From Panulirus ornatus (lineage: Eukaryota; Arthropoda; Malacostraca; Decapoda; Palinuridae): a DNA stretch of 64,000 bases. Location of the stretch: positions 26,523,504 through 26,587,503 of the forward strand of contig NC_092269.1 in assembly GCF_036320965.1 (NCBI RefSeq), read 5' to 3'. The notes beneath the pieces are model-generated. The model was not told the DNA's origin, ran no database searches, and was given only the letters and a program-made list of their open reading frames with translations. Below are positions 10,527-23,573 of this stretch, piece by piece (positions within the stretch are counted from its first letter, which is position 1; every line of letters begins with the position of its first letter). The position numbers and the translations under genes are program-made.

Positions 10527-11779
10527 GTTAGTTAAAGCAAGATCACAAAAACTGAAGAGGTATAGCACTTTGGCTTCGAAATATGATTTACTATTTTTCT
10601 GCAGTATGAGTGATGGATGAGACATGCACTTGGAGAACCCAGAAGGGAAGAAGTCAATCACGCTCTCATTTCACTCTGTTTATGAGCAGCGAGGATCGCC
10701 TTCTTCCGCTCTCTGAGAACACTCGATGCAGACGCACGGAGGTGATGAGGCGGATGTGCCATCGTAAGAACTCAGTTATACATGGGAAAGGATCGGAGTC
10801 GCTTACACACACACACACACACACACATACACACACAGTGTCTGTGAGTGACGCACGTGCTTGCCCGAGGTCGAACTATCTTAGGGTTCGCACCCTGAGC
10901 GCGGTAGTCGGCCCACACCAAACCCAGGTGCTCATTCTTTTCTTGGGGCTGGTCCGTAAACGGGAACCTGGAGTGTGTATGTGTGTGTGTGTGGGGGTGG
11001 GGGGCGTCAGGTCTTGGTACATATATACAAGGTTAAGAGACGGGGCAACTCTCTCCCACCTTAACACACAAAGAATGATCACGTAATCAAGTAAACAGAA
11101 CCATGCACCCACACTTGCTGGAAAATGGCTCTCACAATTACATCAGGAATATATCTTCTTTCTCTCCTTCCTTCTTCTTCAAGAAAGGACGAGATGTAAT
11201 GCGTCCTAGAAATCCCACGTCTGTTATATTTCTCCCAGGACAAGAGAGTTTCGTCTTTTCACAATACATGTAGGATCTCTATCAAAGTATGATTTATTGC
11301 AATAGATCCATCATTACCTTTCTTTTATCAGACACAAAATCTGTAAGACCTCCTTGCCTCTGTGTTTTCCCTAGTATAAGTCATGTATTTTTTATGTACT
11401 TTTTTTCTTATGACTGATTATTCCACTGACGTAAAGACATGAAGGTATTTTGCGGCACACGTGATCAAGAATCAGTGATTTATCTCTTCTAGTTGATAAA
11501 ATTCATTGACTCCTTCAGCTTCCATCACTTCTATCAACTCATTCTCTCTTGACCAGAATACGAATCTGATGATAAATTGCTAATGTAACCAGGGAAGGTA
11601 ATTTTGAGATCATTTAGTCACTGCAAAGCATTTATATGATGAGCCAGACCTAATTACTGGAGCCAGCGTGTTGCCTCACTGCTCAGGGCCAGACAATGTA
11701 ATAACCTGACCAAACTCACTCCGCGACAACAAGGGTGGACGTCAGTTCAGGTGCAGTGAGGAGGATAGGCCCTGAATAA
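10524..11779. other. non-repetitive sequence with a short (CA)n
   Basis: Contains a (CA)n run at about 10805-10838 and a short TG-rich stretch near 10978-10992. The 158-codon ORF crossing the (CA)n shows no recognisable domain and is not called. No other feature is seen. Confidence 0.5.
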
Positions 11780-14700
11780 CCTCACAGCCCTGTTGTGTAT
11801 CACTTGAAAGACTATCCTCACGACCCTGGCAAGAATCACTTGGGAGACTATCCTCACGACCCTGGGAAGAATCACTTGGGAGACTATCCTCACGACCCTG
11901 GCAAGAATCACTTGAGAGACTATCCTCACGACCCTGGCAAGAATCACTTGGGAGACTATCCTCACGACCCTGGCAAGAATCACTTGAGAGACTATCCTCA
12001 CGACCCTGGCAAGAATCACTTGAGAGACTATCCTCACGACCCTGGCAAGAATCACTTGGGAGACTACCCTCACGACCCTGGCAAGAATCACTTGGGAGAC
12101 TATCCTCACGACCCTGGCAAGAATCACTTGGGAGACTATCCTCACGACCCTGGCAAGAATCACTTGAGAGACTATCCTCACGACCCCGGCAAGAATCACT
12201 TGGGAGACTATCCTCACGACCCTGGCAAGAATCACTTGGGAGACTATCCTCACGACCCTGGCAAGAATCACTTGAGAGACTATCCTCACGACCCCGGCAA
12301 GAATCACTTGAGAGACTATCCTCAGGACCCTGGCAAGAATCACTTGAGAGACTATCCTCACGACCCCGGCAAGAATCACTTGAGAGACTATCCTCACGAC
12401 CCTGGCAAGAATCACTTGAGAGACTATCCTCACGACCCTGGCAAGAATCACTTGAGAGACTATCCTCACGACCCCGGCAAGAATCACTTGAGAGACTATC
12501 GTCACGACCCTGGCAAGAATCACTTGAGAGACTATCCTCACGACCCCGGCAAGAATCACTTGAGAGACTATCCTCACGACCCCGGCAAGAATCACTTGAG
12601 AGACTATCCTCACGACCCTGGCAAGAATCACTTGAGAGACTATCCTCACGACCCTGGCAAGAATCACTTGAGAGACTATCCTCACGACCCTGGCAAGAAT
12701 CACTTGAGAGACTATCGTCACGACCCTGGCAAGAATCACTTGAGAGACTATCCTCACGACCCCGGCAAGAATCACTTGAGAGACTATCCTCACGACCACG
12801 GCAAGAATCACTTGAGACTATCCTCACGACACTGGCAAGAATCACTTGAGAGACTATCCTCACGACCCTGGCAAGAATCACTTGAGAGAATATGCTTACG
12901 ACCCTGGCAAGAATCACTTGAGAGACTATCCTCACGACCCTGACAAGAATCACTTGAGAGACTATCCTCACGACCCTGGCAAGAATCACTTGAGAGACTA
13001 TCCTCACGACCATGGCAAGAATCACTTGAGAGACTATCCTCACGACCCTGGCAAGAATCACTTGAGAGACTATCCTCACGACCCCGGCAAGAATCACTTG
13101 GGAGACTATCCTCACGACCCCGGCAAGAATCACTTGAGAGACTATCCTCACGACCCTGGCAAGAATCACTTGAGAGACTATCCTCACGACCCTGGCAAGA
13201 ATCACTTGAGAGAATATGCTCACGACCCTGGCAAGAATCACTTGAGAGACTATCCTCACGACCCTGACAAGAATCACTAGAGAGACTATCCTCACGACCC
13301 TGGCAAGAATCACTTGAGAGACTATCCTCACGACCCTGGCAAGAATCACTTGAGAGACGATCCTCACGACCCCGGCAAGAATCACTTGAGAGACTATCCT
13401 CACGACCCTGGCAAGAATCGCTTTAGAGACTATCCTCACGACCCTGGCAAGAATCACTTGAGAGACTATCCTCACGAACTCGGAAAGAATCACTTGAGAG
13501 ACTATCCTCACGACCCTGGCAAGAATCACTTGAGAGACGATCCTCACGACCCCGGCAAGAATCACTTGAGAGACTATCCTCACGACCCTGGCAAGAATCA
13601 CTTGAGAGACTATCCTCACGACCCTGGCAAGAATCACCTGAGAGACTATCCTCACGAACTCGGAAAGAATCACTTGAGAGACTATCCTCACGACACTGGC
13701 AAGAATCACTTGAGAGACTATCCTCACGACCCTGGCAAGAATCACTTGAGAGACTATCCTCACGACCCTGGCAAGAATCACTTGAGAGACTATCCTCACG
13801 ACTCTGACAAGAATCACTTGAGAGACTATCCTCATGACCCCGGCAAGAATCACCTGAGAGACTATCCTCACGACCCTGGCAAGAATCACTTGAGAGACTA
13901 TCCTCACGACCCTGGCAAGAATCACTTGAGAGACTATCCTCACGACCCCGGCAAGAATCACTTGAGAGACTATCGTCACGACCCTGGCAAGAATCACTTG
14001 AGAGACTATCCTCACGACCCCGGCAAGAATCACTTGAGAGACTATCCTCACGACCACGGCAAGAATCACTTGAGACTATCCTCACGACCCCGGCAAGAAT
14101 CACTTGAGAGACTATCCTCACGACCCTGGCAAGGATCACTTGAGAGAATATGCTTACGACCCTGGCAAGAATCACTTGAGAGACTATCCTTACGACCCTG
14201 ACAAGAATCACTTGAGAGACTATCCTCACGACCCTGGCAAGAATCACTTGAGAGACTATCCTCACGACCCTGGCAAGAATCACTTGGGAGACTATCCTCA
14301 CGACCCTGGCAAGAATCACTTGGGAGACTATCCTCACGACCCTGGCAAGAATCACTTGAGAGACTATCCTCACGACCCTGGCAAGAATCACTTGAGAGAC
14401 TATCCTCACGACCCCGGCAAGAATCACTTGAGAGACTATCCTCACGACCCTGGCAAGAATCAATTGAGAGACTATCCTCCGACCCCGGAAAGAATCACTT
14501 GAGAGACTATCCTCACGACCCTGGCAAGAATCACTTGAGAGACTATCCTCACGACCCTGGCAAGAATCACTTGAGAGACTAGTCCTCACGACACCTGGCA
14601 AGAATCACTTGAGAGACTATCCTCACGACCCTGGCAAGAATCACTTGAGAGACTATCCTCACGACCCTGGCAAGAATCACTTGAGAGACTATCCTCACGA

Positions 14701-17700
14701 CACTGGCAAGAATCACTTGAGAGACTATCCGCATCGACCCTGTCAAGAATCACCTTGAGAGACTATCCTCACGACCCTGGCAAGAATCACTTGAGAGACT
14801 ATCCTCACGACCCGGACAAGAATCACTTGAGAGACTATCCTCACGACCCTGGCAAGAATCACTTGAGAGACTATCCTCACGACCCTGGCAAAGAATCACT
14901 TGAGAGACTAGCCTCACGACCCTGGCAAGAATCACTTGAGGAGACTATCCTCACGACCCCTGGACAAGAATCACTTGAGAGACTATCCTCACGACCCCTG
15001 GCAAGAATCACTTGAGAGACTATCCTCACGACCCTGGCAAGAATCACTTGGAGAGACTATCCTCACGACCCTGGCAAAGAATCACTTGAGAGACTATCCT
15101 CACGACCCCGGCAAGAATCACTTGAAGACTAATCCTCACGACCCTGGCAAGAATCACTTGAGAGACTATCCTCACGACCCTGGCAAGAATCACTTGAGAG
15201 ACTATCCTCACGGAACGCCCTGGCAAAGAATCACTTGAGAGACTATCGTCACGACCCTGGACAAGAATCACTTGAGAGACTATCCTCACGACCCCGGCAA
15301 GAATCACTTGAGAGACTATCCTCACGGACCCGGCAAGATATCTCTGAGAGACTATCCTCACGACCCTGGAGAATCGCTTGAGATGACTATCCTCACGACC
15401 CTGGCAAGAATCACTTGAGAGGACTATCCTCACGACCCTGGCAAGAATCACTTGAGAGGACTATCGTCACGACCCTGGCAAGAATCACTTGAGAGACTAT
15501 CCTCACGACCCTGGCAAGAATCACTTGAGAGACTATCCTCAGAGACCCTGGCAAGAATACTTGAGAGACTATCCTCACGACACTGGCAAGAATCACCTTG
15601 AGAGGACTATCCTCAAGACCCCGGCAAGAATCACTTGAGAGACTATCCTCACGACCCTGGCAAGAATCACTGTGAGACTATCCTCACGAACCCTGGCAAG
15701 AATCACTTGAGAGACTATCCTCACGACCCTGGCAAGAATCACTTGGAGAGACTATGACCTGCAAGACCCTGGCAAGATCACTTTGAGAGACTATCCTCAC
15801 GACCCTGCAAGAATCACTTGAGAGACTATCCTCACGACCCCTGGCAAGAATCACTGAGAGAGGACTATCCTCACGACCCTGGCAAGATCACTTGAGAGAC
15901 TATTCCACCGACCCTGGCAAGAATCACTTTGAGGAGAACGATCCTCACGACCCTGGGAAGAATCACTTTGAGAGACTATCCTCACGACCCTGGCAAGAAT
16001 CACTTGAGAGACTATCCTCACGACCCGGCAAGAATCACTTGAGAGACTATCCTCACGACCCTGGCAAGAATCACTTGAGAGACTATCCTCACGACCCGGC
16101 AAGAATCACTTGAGAGACTATCCTCACGACCCTGGCAAGAATCACTTGAGAGACTATCCTCACGACCCTGGCAAGAATCACTTGAGAGACTATCCTCACG
16201 ACCCTGGCAAGAATCACTTGAGAGACTATCTCACGACCCTGACAAGAATCACTTGAGAGACTATCCTCACGACCCGGCAAGAATCACTTGAGAGACTATC
16301 CTCACGACCCGGCAAGAATCACTTGAGACTATCCTCACGACACTGGCAAGAATCACTTGAGAGACTATCCTCACGACCCTGCAAGAATCACTTGAGAGAT
16401 ATCTACGACCTGGCAAGAATCACTTGAGAGACTATCCTCACGACCCTGCAAGAATCACTTGAGAGACTATCCTCACGACCTGGCAAGAATCACTTGAGAG
16501 ACTATCCTCACGACCCTGGCAAGAATCACTTGAGAGACTATCCTCACGACCCCGGCAAGAATCACTTGAGAGACTATCCTCACGACCCGGCAAGAATCAC
16601 TTGAGAGACTATCCTCACGACCCGGCAAGAATCACTTGAGAGACTATCCTCACGACCCTGGCAAGAATCACTTGAGAGACTATCCTCACGACCCTGGCAA
16701 GAATCACTTGAGAGACTATCCTCACGACTCTGACAAGAATCACTTGAGACTCTATCCTCATGACCCCGGCAAGAATCACCTGAGAGACTATCCTCACGAC
16801 CCCGGCAAGAATCACTTGAGAGACTATCCTCACGACCCCGGCAAGAATCACTTGAGAGACTATCCTCAGGACCCTGGCAAGAATCACTTGAGAGACTATC
16901 CTCACGACCCCGGCAAGAATCACTTGAGAGACTATCCTCACGACCCTGGCAAGAATCACTTGAGAGAATATGCTCACGAACCTGACAAGAATCACCTGAG
17001 AGACTATCCTCACGACCCTGGCAAGAATCACTTGAGAGACTATCCACACGACCCTGTCAAGAATCACTTGAGAGACTATCCTCACGACCCTGGCAAGAAT
17101 CACTTGAGAGGCTATCCTCACGACCCTTACAAGAATCACTTGAGAGACTATCCACACGACCCTGGCAAGAATCACTTGAGAGACTATCCTCACGACCCTG
17201 ACAAGAATCACTTGAGAGACTATCGTCACGACCCTGGCAAGAATCACTTGAGAGACTATCCTCACGACCTTGGCAAGAATCACTTGAGAGACTATCCTCA
17301 CGACCCTGGCAAGAATCACCTGAGAGACTATCCTCACGACCCTGACAAGAATCACCTGAGAGACTATCCACACGACTCTGGCAAGAATCACTTGAGAGAC
17401 TATCCTCACGACCCTGACAAGAATCACTTGAGAGACTATCCTCACGACTCTGACAAGAATCACTTGAGAGACTATCCTCACGACCCTGGCAAGAATCACT
17501 TGAGAGACTATCCTCACGAACTCGGAAAGAATCACTTGAGAGACTATCCTCACGACCCTGGCAAGAATCACCTGAGAGACTATCCTCACGACCCTGACAA
17601 GAATCACCTGAGAGACTATCCACACGACTCTGGCAAGAATCACTTGAGAGACTATCCTCACGACCCTGACAAGAATCACTTGAGAGACTATCCTCACGAC

Positions 17701-18250
17701 TCTGACAAGAATCACTTGAGAGACTATCCTCACGACCCTGGCAAGAATCACTTGAGAGACTATCCTCACGACCCTGGCAAGAATCACTTGAGAGACTATC
17801 CACACGACTCTGGCAAGAATCACTTGAGAGACTATCCTCACGACCCTGGCAAGAATCACTTGAGAGACTATCCTCACGACCCTGGCAAGAATCACTTGAG
17901 AGACTATCCTCACGACCCTGGCAAGAATCACTTGAGAGACCATGCTCACGACCCTGGCAAGAATCACTTGAGAGACTATCCACACGACTCTGGCAAGAAT
18001 CACCTGAGAGACTATCCACACGACTCTGGCAAGAATCACTTGAGAGACTATCCTCACGACCCTGGCAAGAATCACTTGAGAGACCATCCTCACGACCCTG
18101 GCAAGAATCACTTGAGAGACTATCCTCACGACCCTGGCAAGAATCACTTGAGAGACCATGCTCACGACCTTGGCGTATATCACTGTGAGACTTTCCTCAC
18201 GACTTTGACGCATGGCTGTGAGACTGTCCTCACAGCTGTTGCCAGTCCTG
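11780..18250. repeat. 36-bp satellite array (about 180 units)
   Basis: Tandem 36-bp units contain CTCACGACCCTGGCAAG followed by AATCACTTGAGAG. Variants alternate CCT/CCC, GAGAG/GGGAG and GGC/GAC. The first unit (from 11780) and the last three (18160-18250) are strongly diverged, the usual decay at array edges. Because 36 is divisible by three, both strands stay open as 12-residue repeats (plus DYPHDPGKNHLR, minus VRIVSQVILARV). From about 14470 to 16640 single-base insertions and deletions are frequent, unlike the clean flanks. There is no start context, flanking exon or unique sequence to support a gene. Confidence 0.97.
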
Positions 18251-18331
18251 AGATGCTACGAGCAAATTTGCTACTGAACTTTGGGGATGTTACAGATAGT
18301 TTCTGACACAGACGGGATATCAAGGTAATTC

Positions 18332-18417
18332 AGAAGAAGAAGAAGAAGAAGAAGAAGAAGAAGAAGAAGAAGAAGAAGAAGAAGAAGAAGAAGAAGAAGA
18401 AGAAGAAGAAGAAGAAA
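18332..18417. repeat. (GAA)n microsatellite
   Basis: Uninterrupted AGA/GAA trinucleotide run of about 28 units shortly after the 36-bp array. Confidence 0.97.
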
Positions 18418-18652
18418 GAACAGAAATTCATATGAGATTACGAGATGGTCAATTAGCGTGACAGTATGAAAGGCTGTCCCTCTTAGACAGTCACGTATGG
18501 ATACGCTCTGTGTCCCAAAGATCGTAGAATCATGTGTTACGATCCCAACCGCCCTCAACCCCGGTGGGTATCGATCCCAGAACATATCAGCCCTGGCTTA
18601 TGTACCTCAGGGTAAAAATCGAGGGTGACATCTGTAAACACCAAACTTGACA

Positions 18653-18786
18653 ATGATCACATTGCATTAATGAACAAGTCAGGATCACTAATACACGCTT
18701 ATCACATTGCATTAATGAACAAGTCAGGATCACTAATACACGCTTATCACATTGCATTAATGAACAAGTCAGGATCACTGATACAC
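18653..18786. repeat. 45-bp tandem repeat, three units
   Basis: Three almost identical 45-bp units contain ATTGCATTAATGAACAAGTC and GGATCACTAATACACG. The last unit diverges at its end. Confidence 0.95.
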
Positions 18787-19037
18787 TTGAAGAAATCAAC
18801 AAAACATTATATTGCAAGAGAACAAATTATGATCGGAACACAAGATGGACGCCGTGGTGGACTAGCCACTGAAACATTTATTCTAATTGAATGTGAAATT
18901 CAAACCTGCTCATAAATACTGCGCTTTTCTTCCATGAAATAATGCCTATGACCGTATCCTTCGATGTGACAATTAATTAAGGAAAGATGACAACAATATG
19001 GGCAAATGCAACCTGATTGTATACACAGAGACACCAG

Positions 19038-19540
19038 CGCACACCTCTCGTCACCTAGCAAACCATCAGCAGAGTGAGCGAGTGCACAGTGCACACCTCT
19101 CGTCACCTAGCAAGCCATCAGCAGAGCGAGTGAGTGCACAGTGCACACCTCTCGTCACCTAGCAAACCATCAGCAGAGTGAGCGAGTGCACAGTGCACAC
19201 CTCTCGTCACCTAGCAAGCCATCAGCAGAGCGAGTGAGTGCACAGTGCACACCTCTCGTCACCTAGCAAACCATCAGCAGAGTGAGCGAGTGCACAGTGC
19301 ACACCTCTCGTCACCTAGGAAGCCATCAGCAGAGCGAGTGAGTGCACAGTGCACACCTCTCGTCACCTAGCAAACCATCAGCAGAGTGAGCGAGTGCACA
19401 GTGCACACCTCTCGTCACCTAGGAAGCCATCACCAGAGCGAGTGAGTGCACAGTGCACACCTCTCGTCACCTAGCAAACCATCAGCTGAGCGAGCGAGTG
19501 CACAGTGCACACGTCTAGTCACCAGCAGAGAGAGCGAGTC
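19038..19540. repeat. 52-bp tandem repeat with dimeric higher order
   Basis: About 9.6 units contain CACCTCTCGTCACCTAG and the palindromic GTGCAC pair AGTGCACAGTGCAC. Two variants alternate strictly over most of the array (CAAACC with AGAGTGAGCGAG, then AAGCC with AGAGCGAGTGAG), giving a 104-bp higher-order period. Confidence 0.95.
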
Positions 19541-20729
19541 TGCACTGTCACTCTGCGTTTCAGCCATATACGTAGCTCCAGCTCTCAAAATTATTGTTTT
19601 AACATAACAATCACTTCTTTATACAGAGAAGTGATAACTATACTTCTTTGTGCAATACTTTGATAATGATTTATAAAAACAAAATAATGTCAATGACATA
19701 ATTAAAGAATAGAAGATTTATAACATTTTCCAAAGCTCTCCATAAACTGGACGCTTTGCAGTGCATCCGAAGACTGGACCTGTTGCACTGCTTCCAAAGC
19801 TTTCTATAAACTTGCCCTACTGTAAGTGGTCAAGAAAGGCCTGACCCAAATTCTAACTTGGTATAGGGCCGCCTAGTGATGAAAGATCTACCAGTACAAC
19901 TATTGACGTTCTAGGCTGCATGTTCGCCAGCCATAAACAAAAGCAGCTGAAGGAGGTCGGGGAAAGGCTATCAGACCTTTTACCAGGATCATAAGAAGTC
20001 ATGGTGAAGTTACACGCAACCTGTGGTCTTGCCTCTCAGTACCAGGAAAATGAACTCCACTTACTCTCAGCCGCCATTAGAAAAGAGTAAATTTCCCCAC
20101 CAGTGTCGCCTTTACAACGAAGATATAGGGCTTCCCGAAGCCTTCCCGTGGTGGGCAGTGTGAGGCTGGGGAGAAACGCTTCTCCGATGCGAAAAATCCA
20201 CAACTGAAAAGATTAGCAGCAGAGCCATTTACACGCATCGTGTGTGTGTGTGTGTGTGTACTGGGGTGTCAGATATTGGCGTCGGGCCTCACCACAGGAG
20301 GCGCCAGGCTTGCATCTGAATACATGGGGGCAACTGACTCCCCCCCGGTAATGAGATAAGTGGGCACCCCATCGAGTTTACTCATGGGGAAAAATATCAA
20401 CATGACACTGACTCGACCATCACCTGTGGTCAGAAGGGGAAATGGCCAGCACCTCAGCATGACGTTAGATAACAGAGGATCAGCCGGGCAGAGTAGGGAG
20501 ATGAAGGAGTTTTGTGTTGACTGAACCATCACAAAACCTCTCCAGACCTGCCAATCTGTATTGATATCCAGACTCACAAATTATGACCTACTCTCGCCGA
20601 CCCAGTTTCAAACAGGTCTTTTTGTGTGCCGCTTAGTGACCCATTTGAATCTTAGTGGAATCCCTTGAATCTTAGTGAAATCTTTTGAATCTTTGTGAAA
20701 TTCTTTAAATCTTAGTGAAATCCTAGCAA
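19541..20729. other. non-repetitive sequence with a short degenerate 19-20 bp repeat
   Basis: No gene recognised. A (GT)n of about 10 units lies at 20240-20260. Four degenerate copies of a 19-20 bp motif (TTGAATCTTAGTGAAATCC) lie at 20640-20728. Confidence 0.5.
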
Positions 20730-21034
20730 ATGGCTCCAACTTCTCGAGTTGCCTGCTCAAGATGCTATAGGGAGTTCACCAGGGATTTTCTCGTCAGAGA
20801 AGGTGAATACACTTTTTTTTTTTGTTTTGCTAAGTATTTGATAGGCTTTCGATAAGTGTTAAGAAAAACAGTGAAGCCTTGGAGGAACTAGATGTTAGGA
20901 TGAAAACGTGGGAGGAGGAAGCAATACAGGAAACAGATACAGGTATATCATCTCAGGTAAAAAGCTTAGAAAGTAAGATAGCAACCGTTGAGACAAGGTG
21001 TAATGATCTAGACTATGGTACTTCAGTGATCTAG
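20730..21034 (+). pseudogene. ORF1-like fragment: Cys-motif start and coiled coil
   Basis: An ATG at 20730 opens MAPTSRVACSRCYREFTRDF, with a CxxC pair like the N-terminus of a small zinc-binding domain. After a T-rich stretch a frameshift near 20835 leads to a second frame rich in heptads: SVKKNSEALEELDVRMKTW, then VKSLESKIATVETRCNDLD, ending in TAG at 21032-21034. A zinc-type start followed by a coiled coil is the layout of ORF1/gag-like proteins of non-LTR retrotransposons, which bind RNA as oligomers. No RT lies next to it. The assignment is by layout only. Confidence 0.4.
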
Positions 21035-22059
21035 TTATGACACATTTCTTCCCTGCCATTTTTCAACTTTTCTCAGTTAATGAGACTTATCGCCCCGTTC
21101 CCATAACCTTCTATGACTTACTCTTTCCCACTCGAAATGTCCTAGATATAACCTACTCTTCCCCATTGAAACGACCTATCATTACCTACCCTTTTCCTTC
21201 TCAGTGACCTCTATGTCCCAATCTTTTCCAAGTCACTGATGTATCACGACCTACTCTTGTCCAGCCTGAGCGATCTGTCATGAACCTACCCTGTACTTTC
21301 TCAACGATGTCGTGCTGAGTCCACCAGAGTTATGTGGTGTAACTGCCATCCCGTCCTTGTGTTTGGAATAACCAATAATGATGTGATAATCGCATTTGCT
21401 GCTTCCGACGACAGACTCGGTATAGTTATGGAAGACAATATGGTACAGAATTCACTTCCTCATGTGAAATTATCATTCCGTCTTTCCTCTTTTCTTTCCT
21501 AGCTTGGCCATGAAAATTGTAGCCACTCTTCTCTCTGCAACTCATCTCTCCTATTATCTTTGCTGTTCTCCATCGCACCTTTCTCCTTGAGCTCTATGTG
21601 GCTCCTCAAAGGGCGGTGTCCAGACTTGAGATGCATATTCTAATCCATGTCTCTCGTATGCTGCATAATTACCTTCACTTGAGATTCATCTACATGATCC
21701 ACTTGTCCTTCGTAGTCTGGTTAGAGCAGGGAGTTACTCCCCCATGTTCTTCGCAGGCATCCTCAGCTTAAGGGATCACATGAAGCAGGTCACTAGTATG
21801 CCATCATGAACCAATTGCATTACCTCAACCTCCCTCTGTGCCGGTCCTACGAGAGTGTGGCGATGATGAAGGCAACTTCTCATCTTAACTGTCTCGGGTC
21901 TCATAATCTTGCCACTGAAATTCCCTTTACATCAGCTACAGATATTCCTCTCTAGTTTATCACAAGGGTTAGAAGAGTGATATGTATGTCCCTTTAGCAG
22001 ATGTCCTCCTCTGTATAAGGATATCTATGTGATATAGAGGTATTAATATGTGATATTCA
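21035..22059. other. non-repetitive sequence with weak ~37-bp periodicity
   Basis: Between about 21110 and 21310 the motif ACCTACTCTT recurs roughly every 30-40 bases in very diverged form, perhaps a decayed tandem repeat. No gene is recognised through 22059. Confidence 0.45.
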
Positions 22060-23522
22060 CGCGATATCGACAAATCAAGATGTAACATAGAGGAATCAAG
22101 ACTTGATATTGAGGAATCAAGACTTGATGTCGAGGAATCAAGACCTGATATCGAGGAATCAAGACTTGATATCGAGGAATCAAGACTAGATATCGAGGAA
22201 TCAAGACTTGATGTCGAGGAATCAAGACTTGATATCGAGATATCAAGACTTGATATCGAAGAATCAACATTTGATATCGAGGAATCAAGACTTGATATCG
22301 AGGAATCATGACGATATCGAGAAAATAAGACTTGATATCGAGGAATCAAGACTAGATATCGAGAAATCAAGACTTGATATTGAGGAATCAAGACGGTATC
22401 AAGGAATCATGACGATATCGCGGAATCAAGACTTGATTTCGAGGAATCAAGACTTGATATCGAGGAATCATGACGATATCGAGGAAGCAAGACTTGATAT
22501 CGAGGAATCAAGACTTGGTGTCGAGGAATCAAGACTTGATATCGAGGAATCAAGACTTGATATTGAGGAATCAAGACTTGATGTCGAGGAATCAAGACCT
22601 GATATCGAGGAATCAAGACTAGATATCGAGGAATCAAGACTTGATGTCGAGGAATCAAGACTAGATGTTGAGGAATCAAGACTTGCTATCGAAGAATCAA
22701 GACGATGTCGAGGAATCAAGACGTGATATCGAGGAATCAAGACTTGATATCGAAGAAGCAAGATTTGATATCGAGGAATCAAGACTTGATATCGAGGAAT
22801 CAAGACTTGATATCGAAGAATCAAGACTTGATATCGAGGAATCAAGACTTGATATCGAGGAATCAAGACTTGATGTCGAGGAATCAAGACATGATATCGA
22901 GGAATCAAGACTTGATATCGAGGAATCAAGACTTGATGTCGAGGAATCAAGACTTGATGTCGAGGAATCAAGACTTGATATCGAGGAATCAAGGCTTGAT
23001 ATCGAAGAATCAAGACTTGATATCGAAGAATCAAGACTTGATGTCGAGGAATCATGACGATATCAAGGAATCAAGACTTGATATCGAGGAACCAAGACTT
23101 GATATCGAGGAACCAAGACTTGATATCGAGGAATCAAGACTTGATATCGGTGAGTCAAGTCTTGATATCGATAAAATCAAGACTTGATATCGAGGAATCA
23201 AGACTTGATATCGAGGAATCAAGACTTGATATCAAGGAATCAAGACTTGATATCGACGAATCAAGATTTGATATCGAAAAATCAAGACTTGATACCGAGG
23301 AATCAAGAATTGATATCGAGGAATCAAGACTTGATATCGAGAAATCAAGACTTGGTATCGAGGAATCAAGATTTGATATCGACGAATCAAGACTTGATAT
23401 CGACGAATCAAGACTTGATATCGACGAATCAAGACATGATATCGACGAATCAAGACTTGATATCGACGAATCAAGACTTGATTTCGAGGGATCATGACGA
23501 TATCGAGGAATCAATCACTGGA
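22060..23522. repeat. 21-bp tandem array
   Basis: About 65-70 units, each containing the dyad TCAAGACTTGA next to GATATC. Divisible by three, so both strands read as 7-residue repeats (plus DIEESRL and shifts, minus IPRYQVL). Short units (AATCATGACGATATCGAGG type) recur at 22307, 22407, 22468, 23053 and 23493. Confidence 0.96.
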
Positions 23523-23573
23523 CGTTATCAAGAGAATCAGTTGGTGTTAACGAGAAATCTATACGTGATATGT

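Noticed and set aside
11780..18250. CRISPR-like regular 36-bp repeats
   Set aside because: Units are contiguous with no unique spacers, and the context is eukaryotic transposons. It is a satellite.
11742..18306. Very long ORFs (up to 775 codons) over the 36-bp array
   Set aside because: The unit is a multiple of three without stops, so both strands are open. There is no start context, flanking coding sequence or recognisable domain.
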